64,000 nucleotides of DNA, from NCBI RefSeq assembly GCF_044904705.1, contig NZ_JADIKL010000006.1, positions 124,001-188,000 of the forward strand, given 5' to 3'. Shown here in pieces: positions 43,826 through 51,414 of this stretch. This DNA is from Rhodanobacter_A agri. GTDB lineage: Bacteria; Pseudomonadota; Gammaproteobacteria; Xanthomonadales; Rhodanobacteraceae. A program made the position numbers and the translations under genes. The stretch's first letter is position 1, and each line of letters begins with the position of its first letter. The notes under the pieces were generated by a model. The model searched no databases. It worked only from the letters and a program-made list of their open reading frames with translations, and was not told where the DNA came from.

Positions 43826-45582
43826 GGCTCGGCGCCCGGGTCGCCGTCGGGCAATTCATCCACGCCGGCGCCAGGCAGGCAGCCGGGTACCAGTGCATCG
43901 GCCTTGAACATCCACCAGTCGCGCTGGTTGGCGTGGCCGAGATAGATCGCCTTGGCGTGATCCACGCAGCGGCCCATCGCCGGTTGCTGCACGAACAGCC
44001 AGCGCGTGGCGGGTGCCTGCGCCTGCCACTGCACCGCGCGGGCGAACTGCAGGTGGTAGGGCTGCTTGAAGCCGAAGTCGGTGGCGGGGCGATCGAGCAT
44101 CAGCAGGTTCTGCTCGGTCCATGCCACCAGGCCGAGCCGGTCGCCGGGGGCAAGATGGCCGCGTACGTCGGCCATCAGTGCGGACGAGGAACTGGAAGGA
44201 TTGAACAACGGCACCGCCCAGAAACCCCAGGCCAGCCACAGCGCGGCCATGCCGGCGCATACCGCATGCACGGCACGGCGTACGCGCAGCGCGGCGACCA
44301 GGGCTAGCTGCACCGCGCCCAGCACCACGCACATCCACCACAACGCGACACCGCCGTCGGCGAGATCACGCTCGCTGGCGAACTGCGCCACCTTCGGCGC
44401 ATGCGAGAGCAGGGCGTAGCCACCCACCGTCAGCATCGCCACGCCGAGCAGCGCGATGAACGCGAGGCCCAGCACACGCAGCCAGCGCTTCGGCAGCAGC
44501 TCGTCCACGAACGGCGCACAGGCCAGCGCCAGCATCGGCAAGGCGGGCAGAATGTAGACGTCGCGCTTGCCCGGCGAGGCGCTGAAGAACAGCAGCACCA
44601 GCACCACCCAGCCCAGCGGCAGCAACACGCGCGCGTCGCGTGCCTTCAGCCTTTGCCACCAGCGCGGCAGGCAGCCGGGATAAAGCAACGACAGCGGCAG
44701 CCAGCTGAACAGCAGGATCGGGATGTAGTACCACCAGGCATGGATGTGGTGCCATGCATTGGCGTAGCGCTTGGCGGTCTGGTGGAACAGGATGTCGTTG
44801 ACGTAGGCCGCATACGCGGGATTGCCGTCCCGGGCGTGCGCCGTGAGCAGCATCGGTACCAGCCACAGCGCGATCGCCGCCAGCACTGCCGCCAGCCCCA
44901 GCAGCCAGCGCCACCACGCGCCGCGACCGGGGTGGGCCACGCCGTCCCAGTGGCGCCAGGCCGCCCATGCATAGGGAATCAGCATCAGCAGCGCGAGGAA
45001 GCCGACGCCCTTGGTGATCACGCCGAGCCCCGCGCAGAAGCAGCCCAGCCAGTACAGCGGCCAGTGCGCTGTGCGCGTTTCGTCGCCATCGGGCGGCGCC
45101 AGCAGGTGCCGCAACAGACCCCAGTTCGCCGCAGTGATGAGGAACATCACCAGCGGATCGATCTGTGCGCGCTGGCTCTGGTAGACGAACTGGAAGGCCA
45201 GCAGCAGGCCGCCTGCCGCGTACAGGCCGGCGCGACGGTTCCACAGCCGTCGGCCGAGGTCGTAGACCAGCAGCAAGGTGCCCAGCCCCGCCAGCAGCGA
45301 AGGCAGCATGAAGGCCAGTCGCCACCAGCGCACCAGCTCGAAGCTGGCGGCTTCGGTCCACATCAGCATCGGCGGCTTGTCCGCATACAGTTCGCTGCCG
45401 CGATGCGGGAACAGCCAGTCGCCACTCTCCACCATCTGCTTCGCGGCCAGCGTGAAGCGAGGCTCGTCGGAAGGCCAGGGGTCGCGCAGGCCGATGCCGG
45501 CGCCGAGGATCACCAGCGCAATCAGCAGCAGCAACCAGAAATGGCGGCGTTCCTGCGGCGTGGCCTTGGAGAGAGCGGACAT
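43822..45582 (-). CDS. ArnT/PMT-type glycosyltransferase, second copy
   Basis: 586 residues, polytopic. SDEPRFTLAAKQMVESGDWLFPHRGSELYADKPPMLMW is the ArnT/PMT_2 first-loop signature with the Asp-Glu pair and the KPP motif. Multiple transmembrane helices follow, then a soluble C-terminal domain. It differs clearly from the copy at 34753-36480. Coupled (GTGA overlap) to a GT4-like gene that could make the lipid-linked donor. Confidence 0.87.
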   Translation of the reverse strand: MSALSKATPQERRHFWLLLLIALVILGAGIGLRDPWPSDEPRFTLAAKQMVESGDWLFPHRGSELYADKPPMLMWTEAASFELVRWWRLAFMLPSLLAGLGTLLLVYDLGRRLWNRRAGLYAAGGLLLAFQFVYQSQRAQIDPLVMFLITAANWGLLRHLLAPPDGDETRTAHWPLYWLGCFCAGLGVITKGVGFLALLMLIPYAWAAWRHWDGVAHPGRGAWWRWLLGLAAVLAAIALWLVPMLLTAHARDGNPAYAAYVNDILFHQTAKRYANAWHHIHAWWYYIPILLFSWLPLSLLYPGCLPRWWQRLKARDARVLLPLGWVVLVLLFFSASPGKRDVYILPALPMLALACAPFVDELLPKRWLRVLGLAFIALLGVAMLTVGGYALLSHAPKVAQFASERDLADGGVALWWMCVVLGAVQLALVAALRVRRAVHAVCAGMAALWLAWGFWAVPLFNPSSSSSALMADVRGHLAPGDRLGLVAWTEQNLLMLDRPATDFGFKQPYHLQFARAVQWQAQAPATRWLFVQQPAMGRCVDHAKAIYLGHANQRDWWMFKADALVPGCLPGAGVDELPDGDPGAEP

Positions 45583-45615
45583 GAAGCGTTTCCTGAGCGG
45601 CGCGACGCGAACGGA

Positions 45616-46911
45616 TCAGCGCTTTTCGAGCACCGCATAGTACATGCCGTCGAGGTCGCCATCGCCAGGCAGGATCTGCCAGCCGGTGGCGGCCGCCTGC
45701 CCCACAGGCAGCGTGAACGACACGGCATGCGCATCGGCATGCGTGGCGAGGAAGGGCGCCACTACCGCCTCGTTCTCCGCGCGCAGCAGTGCGCAAGTGA
45801 TGTAGACCAGCCTGCCGCCCGGCGCCAGCAGCGGCCACAGCGCTTCGAGAATGCGCCGCTGCTGCGTCGCCAGCGCAGAAATGTCGTCCGCGCGCCGGTG
45901 CAGGCGCACGTCCGGGCGGCGGCGCAGCACGCCAGTGGCAGAGCAGGGCGCGTCGACCAGGATGCGGTCGAAGGCCTGGCCATCCCACCATGCCGAAGGC
46001 TGGCCGGCGTCGCCCACGATCACCCTGGCTTGAAGATGCAGGCGGGTGAGGTTGTCGCGGATGCGTTCCGTGCGCTTCGGTTCGAATTCCAGCGCGGTGA
46101 GCGCGACATCCGCGCGCTCCAGCAAGTGGCAGGCTTTGCCGCCAGGTGCGGCGCAGGCGTCCAGCACGCGATGGCCATCGCGCACGTCGGCGAGATCGGC
46201 GGCGATCTGTGCCGCACCATCCTGTACCGCGAACAGCCCGTCGGCGAAGCCGGGCAGGCGGGTCACGTCGGTGCTGTGCGGAAGCACGATGGCGTCGGTA
46301 AGCCATGCGTGTGGTTCGGCCGCCTGACCGTCGAGGCGCAGGCGTTCGATCAGGCTGTCGCGATCGCTGCGTCGGCGGTTCGCGCGCAGCATCAGCGGCG
46401 GCTCGCGGTTGTCCGCCGCCATGATGGCGTCGGCCTGCGTCGGCCAGTCGCGTGCGATGGCCTCGGCCAGCCAGCGCGGGTGGGCGTGGCGGGTTTCCGG
46501 TTTCGCATCGAGCGCGGCAAGCAGCGCGACGCGTTCGCGCTGCCAGCGACGCAGCACCGCGTTCACCAGTCCTGCAAGCTGCGGCCGCTTCAGTGCGCGC
46601 ACGGCTTCCACCGTGGCCGCCACGGCGGCGTAATCGGCCAGCTCCAGCACTTCCAGCTGCACCAGGCCCAGTACCAGCAGCGCATGCACCGCGGGTTCCT
46701 TCTTGCGCAGCGGGCGCTCCAGCAGGCCATCCAGCGCGGCATCGAAGCGCGGCCACCAGCGCGCGCCGTCGCTGACCAGCGCCATCAGCAGGGCGCGGTC
46801 GCGTGGGTCGGGGAGCTTTTGCGCATGGCGATCCATCGCTTCGCGCAGCGAGGCACCGTGCAAAGCGATGTCGGCGAGGGATTTCGCGGCCAGTGCGCGG
46901 GTGTCGGTCAT
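45616..46911 (-). CDS. rsmB: 16S rRNA (cytosine-967 C5) methyltransferase
   Basis: 431 residues. N-terminal NusB-like RNA-binding domain (about 1-140) and C-terminal SAM methyltransferase with VLDACAAPGGKACHL (SAM loop), the catalytic Cys in ILVDAPCSATGVLRRRPD and the release Cys in RLVYITCALLRAENE. The start overlaps the fmt stop (ATGA). Order def-fmt-rsmB is conserved in gammaproteobacteria. Confidence 0.96.
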   Translation of the reverse strand: MTDTRALAAKSLADIALHGASLREAMDRHAQKLPDPRDRALLMALVSDGARWWPRFDAALDGLLERPLRKKEPAVHALLVLGLVQLEVLELADYAAVAATVEAVRALKRPQLAGLVNAVLRRWQRERVALLAALDAKPETRHAHPRWLAEAIARDWPTQADAIMAADNREPPLMLRANRRRSDRDSLIERLRLDGQAAEPHAWLTDAIVLPHSTDVTRLPGFADGLFAVQDGAAQIAADLADVRDGHRVLDACAAPGGKACHLLERADVALTALEFEPKRTERIRDNLTRLHLQARVIVGDAGQPSAWWDGQAFDRILVDAPCSATGVLRRRPDVRLHRRADDISALATQQRRILEALWPLLAPGGRLVYITCALLRAENEAVVAPFLATHADAHAVSFTLPVGQAAATGWQILPGDGDLDGMYYAVLEKR

Positions 46912-47840
46912 GGTGCGCGCGGGGAACGCAGCTCGGGGCGCGCGTTGAGGTAATCCGTTGCGCTGATGCGCCGTCCGCCCGCGCGTTGCAGCGCGGTGAT
47001 GCACAGCGCGCCTTCGCCGCAGGCCACGACGATGCCATCGCGGTGGGCGCCGATCACGGCGCCTGCGGTGGCGGCGTGCGATTGTTCGATGGCGCGCGCC
47101 GCCCAGATCCGTACACGCTCGCCGGCAAGCTCGGCGTCGCTGCCGGGCCACGGATCGAAGGCGTGTACCTGGCGCTCGAGCGCGATGGCGGGACGGGTGA
47201 AATCCAATGCGGATTCGGCCTTGTCCAGCTTGTGCGCGTAGACGACACCGTCGGCGGCCTGTGGCGTGGCGGCCAGCGTTTCGCCGGCCAGCACGCGGCG
47301 CAGCCCTTCGGCCAGTGCCGCGGCGCCCAGCGCGGCGAGGCGGTCGTGCAAGGTGCCGCCGGTGTCGTCGCGGGTGATCGGCGTGCGCTTTTCCAGCAGC
47401 ACGGGGCCGGTGTCCAGGCCGGCTTCCATTTGCATCAGGTCGACACCGGTCTCGGCGTCGCCGGCGAGGATGGCGCGCTGGATGGGTGCGGCGCCGCGCC
47501 AGCGCGGCAGCAGACTGGCATGTACGTTCCAGCAGCCGAGGCGCGGGATCGCCAGCACCTTGCGCGGCAGGATCAGGCCGTAGGCCACCACCACCATCAG
47601 GTCGGGCCGCCAGGCAGCCAGCGTGGCCTGGGCTTCGGCGCCCTTCAGCGATTCGGGTTGCTCCACCGCGATGCCGGCGGCGAGTGCCGCCTGTTTCACC
47701 GGACTGGGCGCAAGCTTGCGGCCGCGGCCGGCGGGGCGGTCGGGCTGGGTGTAGACGGCTACCACCTCGGCACCGCTGGCGCGGCAGGCTTCAAGGCAGG
47801 GGACGGAGAATTCCGGGGTGCCGGCGAAGACGACCCGCAT
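46908..47840 (-). CDS. fmt: Methionyl-tRNA formyltransferase
   Basis: 310 residues. Formylates initiator Met-tRNA with 10-formyl-THF. MRVVFAGTPEFSVPCL start, the active-site segment NVHASLLPRWRGAAPIQRAILAGDAETGVDLM (Asn, His, and downstream Asp) and the C-terminal OB-fold domain (about 205-310). It is separated from def by a 283-bp repeat element instead of the usual few bases, so it may rely on read-through or a promoter within the element. Confidence 0.97.
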   Translation of the reverse strand: MRVVFAGTPEFSVPCLEACRASGAEVVAVYTQPDRPAGRGRKLAPSPVKQAALAAGIAVEQPESLKGAEAQATLAAWRPDLMVVVAYGLILPRKVLAIPRLGCWNVHASLLPRWRGAAPIQRAILAGDAETGVDLMQMEAGLDTGPVLLEKRTPITRDDTGGTLHDRLAALGAAALAEGLRRVLAGETLAATPQAADGVVYAHKLDKAESALDFTRPAIALERQVHAFDPWPGSDAELAGERVRIWAARAIEQSHAATAGAVIGAHRDGIVVACGEGALCITALQRAGGRRISATDYLNARPELRSPRAP

Positions 47841-47844
47841 GGTC

Positions 47845-48127
47845 AGAGCCTGTTCAATGCCTTCGCATGACCCGCGCCGGGAACTGTTTGCGCGCAGGCC
47901 AAGGAAGAACGAAGGAGTGGACGTCCGTCCACGACTGAGTGATGACGCAGGCGTGCGGGCAAACAGACCCGGCCCCGGAATTTATAGGTGCAGGGGTTGC
48001 CTTGCCGTGGCCGCCATGCGGCAGCGCGCGGCTTGACCTGCCGGCCAGGCAGGCGCTGCGCCACGTGCCACCACCTGACGGCCACGGCAACGCAACGCGG
48101 GCCATGCGAAGGCATTGGACAGGCTCT
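47845..48127. mobile_element. MITE-like intergenic element between def and fmt
   Basis: 283 bp with terminal inverted repeats of about 30 bases: left end AGAGCCTGTTCAATGCCTTC then GCATGACCCGCG, right end (reverse) AGAGCCTGTCCAATGCCTTC then GCATGGCCCGCG, differing at two or three positions. Inner parts also fold: TTGCCTTGCCGTGGCCG pairs with CGGCCACGGCAA-CGCAA, enclosing CCTGCCGGCCAGGCAGG. No open frame looks real and no transposase is present. Its right end reaches the def stop codon. Related copies are at 48663-48863 and 60674-60844. Confidence 0.65.
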
Positions 48128-48636
48128 CAAGCGCTGGCTGCCTGCTTGCGCTGCTTCTCCAGGCGCTTGAGCAGCAGCGAGCGTTTCAGCGGCGAGAGGT
48201 AATCCACGAATACCTTGCCGGCGAGGTGATCCATCTCATGTTGCACGGCCACGGCCAGCGGGCCTTCGGCTTCGTAGACGAATTCCTTGCCGTCCGCGTC
48301 GAGGGCTTTCACCTTCACCTTCAGCGCGCGGGTCACGTCGGCGTAGAGGCCGGGGAAGGACAGGCAGCCCTCCTGGTACACCTGCGCGCCGTCCTTCTCC
48401 ACGATCTCGGCGTTGATCAGCACCAGCGGCTGGTTGCGCTCGTCGCTCATGTCGATCACCAGCACCTGCTGGTGCACGTTGACCTGGGTGGCGGCCAGCC
48501 CCACCCCGTTGGCGGCGTACATGGTCTCGAACATGTCGGCGACAAGCTGCTTCAGCTGGGCGTCGAACACGGTGACCGGCGCGGCCCTGGTGCGCAGGCG
48601 GGGATCGGGGAATTCAAGGATGGTGAGCGTGGACAT
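48127..48636 (-). CDS. def: Peptide deformylase
   Basis: 169 residues. Metal and catalytic motifs all present: GVGLAATQ (motif 1), EGCLSFPG with the Cys ligand (motif 2) and HEMDHLAG with two His ligands and the catalytic Glu (motif 3). Removes the N-formyl group from nascent proteins. The ATG at 48636 gives the family N-terminus; an upstream in-frame ATG (48645) is possible. Flanked on both sides by copies of the same intergenic element in opposite orientation. Confidence 0.97.
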   Translation of the reverse strand: MSTLTILEFPDPRLRTRAAPVTVFDAQLKQLVADMFETMYAANGVGLAATQVNVHQQVLVIDMSDERNQPLVLINAEIVEKDGAQVYQEGCLSFPGLYADVTRALKVKVKALDADGKEFVYEAEGPLAVAVQHEMDHLAGKVFVDYLSPLKRSLLLKRLEKQRKQAASA

Positions 48637-48662
48637 GCCCGCCATTGTAGTACGCCGCCCCA

Positions 48663-48863
48663 AGAGCCTGTTCAAAGTCTCCGTATGGCATCCCAAAGGA
48701 TCGGGTCCGTTTGCCGGTATCCCTGCGTGGCCGCTTGGTCGCAAGCGGATGCCCAGGCCCCGCCCCTCAAAAGCAGGGTCCGCCACGGACTCCCCGCGCC
48801 TTCGTTCTTCCTTGCGTGCAAACAGTCCCTGGTGCGAGTCGTGCGGAGGCACGGAACCGGCTC
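48663..48863. repeat. Second, inverted copy of the intergenic element, upstream of def
   Basis: Ends carry GAGCCTGTTC (48664-48673) and GAACCGGCTC (48854-48863), short inverted repeats like those of the element at 47845-48127. The segment 48790-48850, read in reverse, matches 47865-47925: GGACTGTTTGCACGCAAGG and AAGGAAGAACGAAGG are shared. The middle is different and contains CCGCTTG-GTCG-CAAGCGG. This is most of the 326-base gap between def and the LysM gene; the rest (48864-48962) shows no clear element. Confidence 0.55.
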
Positions 48864-48962
48864 CAGGCGGCGGTCGCCCTGGATTCTGCGAACCGGTGCC
48901 GATTGCACCGCTTAATGCTTCAGTTACACTCGCCTCCACCGCGGGGAGGGGGATTCCCACCA

Positions 48963-50087
48963 ATGCTCAAGAAAGCCTTCACAGTGCTGGCTGGCACCAT
49001 GGTTGCCGCGGCGGTGTGTGCCGCCGGCGCCGCGCAGCTGCGCAGCAACCATCCTGATTCGTACACGGTGCGCCGCGGCGACACGCTGTGGGGAATCTCG
49101 GCGAAGTTCCTGGTCAAGCCATGGTTGTGGCCGGAGATCTGGCAGGCCAATCCGCAGGTGCGTAATCCGCACCTGATCTACCCGGGCGACGTGCTCAACC
49201 TGTCCTTCATCAACGGCGCGAGCCTGAAGCTGGAGCCCAGCCTGCACCGTGAGGGCGCGGCCGTGCCGGCGATTCCGCTGGATGCGTTGAAGACCTTCCT
49301 GAAAGACCTGCGCGTGATGGACTCCAGCGCGGTCAGCAAGGCGCCCTATGTGGTGGGCCTGGAAGAAAACCGGCTGGACGGTGCCCCCGGCCAGAACATC
49401 TACGTGCGCGGCCTCGACAGCCAGCCCGGCCAGCGCTGGGCGATCGTGCGACCCGAGCACGTATTCCGCGGTTTCGACAATGGCTCCGACGGCACCGCGA
49501 TCTACGGCGACGAGCTGTATGCCAACGCGGCGTTGGTGAAGTCGCCGTGGGAGGAAGACTTCAACAACGGCTCCGGCCATTACCTCCGCGGCCGCGACAT
49601 GGGCCTCGAGGTGAAGGTGATCGGTACCGCCGAAATGCTGCGGCCGGGCGACCCGTCCACCTTGCTGGTGGTGGATTCCACCTCGGAAATCCACAAGGGC
49701 GATCGGCTGATGCCGGTGAACGACAACCCCTACGACCCGTATTTCTACCCGCATGCGCCGCAAAGCCTGCCCAAGGACGGCCGCGTGATCGCGTTTACTG
49801 GTGCGATGGATGCCGTCGGCCCGTACCAGGTGGTGGCGCTGTCGGTGGGGGCGAAGGATGGTGTGGACAACGGCACCACCTTCGCCGTCTGGCACCCCGG
49901 CGAGTACATCCACGACGACGTGGCCGGCAACAGCTGGCGTCGCGGCGTGGGTCCACACGTCACCTTGCCGGACGAGTACATCGGCCACTTGATGGTGTTC
50001 CGCACTTTCGACCATGTCAGCTACGGCCTGGTGATGGACGGCCTGCGCCCGGTCAAGAAGGGCGACAAGCTGAAGCTGCCCGACTGA
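48963..50087 (+). CDS. Exported LysM-domain protein
   Basis: 374 residues. Signal peptide (AFTVLAGTMVAAAVCAAGAAQ), LysM peptidoglycan-binding domain at about 35-85 (SYTVRRGDTLWGISAKFLVKPWLWPEIWQANPQVRNPHLIYPGDVL), then a large beta-rich region with GLVMDGLRPVKKGDKLKLP at the end. Genes of this type lie divergently from def in many gammaproteobacteria. Probably binds the cell wall in the periplasm; no hydrolase motif. It is followed by a terminator, so it is a single-gene unit. Confidence 0.92.
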   Translation: MLKKAFTVLAGTMVAAAVCAAGAAQLRSNHPDSYTVRRGDTLWGISAKFLVKPWLWPEIWQANPQVRNPHLIYPGDVLNLSFINGASLKLEPSLHREGAAVPAIPLDALKTFLKDLRVMDSSAVSKAPYVVGLEENRLDGAPGQNIYVRGLDSQPGQRWAIVRPEHVFRGFDNGSDGTAIYGDELYANAALVKSPWEEDFNNGSGHYLRGRDMGLEVKVIGTAEMLRPGDPSTLLVVDSTSEIHKGDRLMPVNDNPYDPYFYPHAPQSLPKDGRVIAFTGAMDAVGPYQVVALSVGAKDGVDNGTTFAVWHPGEYIHDDVAGNSWRRGVGPHVTLPDEYIGHLMVFRTFDHVSYGLVMDGLRPVKKGDKLKLPD

Positions 50088-50112
50088 CGCGGGCCTAGGC
50101 GCAGGACGACAC

Positions 50113-50140
50113 GACGGCGCGGCTCACCCCGCGCCGTCTT
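50113..50140 (+). terminator. Terminator between the LysM gene and dprA
   Basis: GACGGCGCGG (50113-50122), loop CTCACC, CCGCGCCGTC (50129-50138) is a perfect 10-bp stem followed by TTCGTT. It ends the LysM transcript 26 bases after its stop, so dprA needs its own promoter in the short space left. Confidence 0.82.
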
Positions 50141-50158
50141 CGTTCGTACACTGCCGGC

Positions 50159-51289
50159 ATGGACGAAACGGACGAACTGCGCGCCTGGCTGATCGCCCTG
50201 CGCACACCAGGCCTGGGCCCGGGCGGCTTGCGCGAGGCCCTGGTGGCGACCGGCGGCCGCATCGATGCCATGCCGACATGGTTGCGCCGGCAGGCCACCG
50301 CGCTGGGCGAAGGTGCCGCCGCCTGGCTGGACACGCCCGACGAGACCCGCCTTGCCGAGGACATCGCCTGGCTGGCCGAACCCGGCCACCGCCTGCTGCG
50401 CTGCACCGAGGCGGATTTCCCGCCGCAGCTGGAAACCATCCCGCAGCCACCCGGGGCGCTGTTCGTGGCAGGCGATGCCGGTCTGCTGCTGCATCCGCAG
50501 GTGGCCATCGTGGGCGCCCGGGGCGCCAGTCCCGCCGGGCTGGACCATGCGCGCCGCTTCGCCCGCGCGCTGGCGCTGGCCGGCTTCACGGTCGTCAGCG
50601 GCATGGCCGACGGCATCGATGGCGCCGCCCACGAGGCGGCGCTGGAGGCGGGCGGGGCCACCGTCGCAGTGGTTGGCACCGGGCCGGACCGGGTCTACCC
50701 GCGCAAGCACCACGCGCTGGCCCGGCGCATCGCGGCGCAGGGCGTGGTGGTCAGCGAATTTCCCCCGGGTACCGCGGCGCGTGCCGACCACTTCCCGCGC
50801 CGCAACCGCATCATCTCGGGGGTGGCGCTGGGCACGGTGGTGGTGGAAGCGGGGCTGCAATCCGGCTCGCTGATCACTGCGCGGCTGGCCGGCGAGCAGG
50901 GCCGTGAGGTGTTCGCCTTGCCCGGTTCCATCCTCAATCCGCTGGCGCGCGGCTGCCACCGGCTGATCCGCGACGGCGCCCGGCTGGTGGAGGATCCCGC
51001 CGAAGTGATCGAGGCACTGACTCCGGCTGCACGGGCGCTGGGCGTGGAACTGGCCGAGCGGCTGGCCCGGCCGGATACCCCGGCGCCGGCCCGCCCCGGC
51101 GGCTGGCGCGACGACCCGGACTACCGGCGCCTGCTGGATGCGCTGGGCCACGACCCCGCCACGCTGGACGAACTGGTGCGGCGCAGCGGGCTGACCGCGG
51201 CGGCACTCTCCTCGATGCTGCTGATGCTGGAGCTGGAGGGCTGGGTGGCCAGCCTGCCGGGCAACCGCTATCAGGGCCTGCCGGGGTAG
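50159..51289 (+). CDS. dprA: DNA-processing protein DprA (Smf)
   Basis: 376 residues. N-terminal helical region, Rossmann-like core (about 100-300) with VAIVGARGASPAGLDHARRFARALA, VVSGMADGIDGAAHEAAL, TVAVVGTGPDRVYPRKH, HFPRRNRIISGVA and LITARLAGEQGREVFALPG, then a C-terminal winged helix (about 320-376). Loads RecA on incoming single-stranded DNA during natural transformation. In relatives a DUF494 gene (smg) lies between dprA and topA; here there is only a 125-base gap. Confidence 0.97.
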   Translation: MDETDELRAWLIALRTPGLGPGGLREALVATGGRIDAMPTWLRRQATALGEGAAAWLDTPDETRLAEDIAWLAEPGHRLLRCTEADFPPQLETIPQPPGALFVAGDAGLLLHPQVAIVGARGASPAGLDHARRFARALALAGFTVVSGMADGIDGAAHEAALEAGGATVAVVGTGPDRVYPRKHHALARRIAAQGVVVSEFPPGTAARADHFPRRNRIISGVALGTVVVEAGLQSGSLITARLAGEQGREVFALPGSILNPLARGCHRLIRDGARLVEDPAEVIEALTPAARALGVELAERLARPDTPAPARPGGWRDDPDYRRLLDALGHDPATLDELVRRSGLTAAALSSMLLMLELEGWVASLPGNRYQGLPG

Positions 51290-51414
51290 GGAAACCCGCA
51301 CTGCAGCGCGCTTTCACGCCGTCCGGCTTGACAGCTGTCGCGCCGTCTGGCCTCACTAATATATAGGGATGCCGCACTGCGGCATGGAACCGTCACACCC
51401 ACTGCAAGAGATTC

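Noticed and set aside
47854..48105. Minus-strand small protein beginning MARVALPWPSGG in the def-fmt gap
   Set aside because: A similar peptide can be read at 60.6-60.8 kb only because the repeat element is shared. It has low complexity, no Shine-Dalgarno and ends differ; the conservation is of the DNA element, not of a protein.
48711..48962. N-terminal extension of the LysM protein
   Set aside because: The frame is open upstream but runs through the intergenic repeat. The signal peptide begins at 48963.
51328..51362. Sigma70 promoter for topA from TTGACA (51328) and TAATAT (51357)
   Set aside because: The spacing is 23 bases, too long for a normal promoter. TTGACA is also part of the palindrome GACAGCTGTC. 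A promoter is likely here but not this pair.
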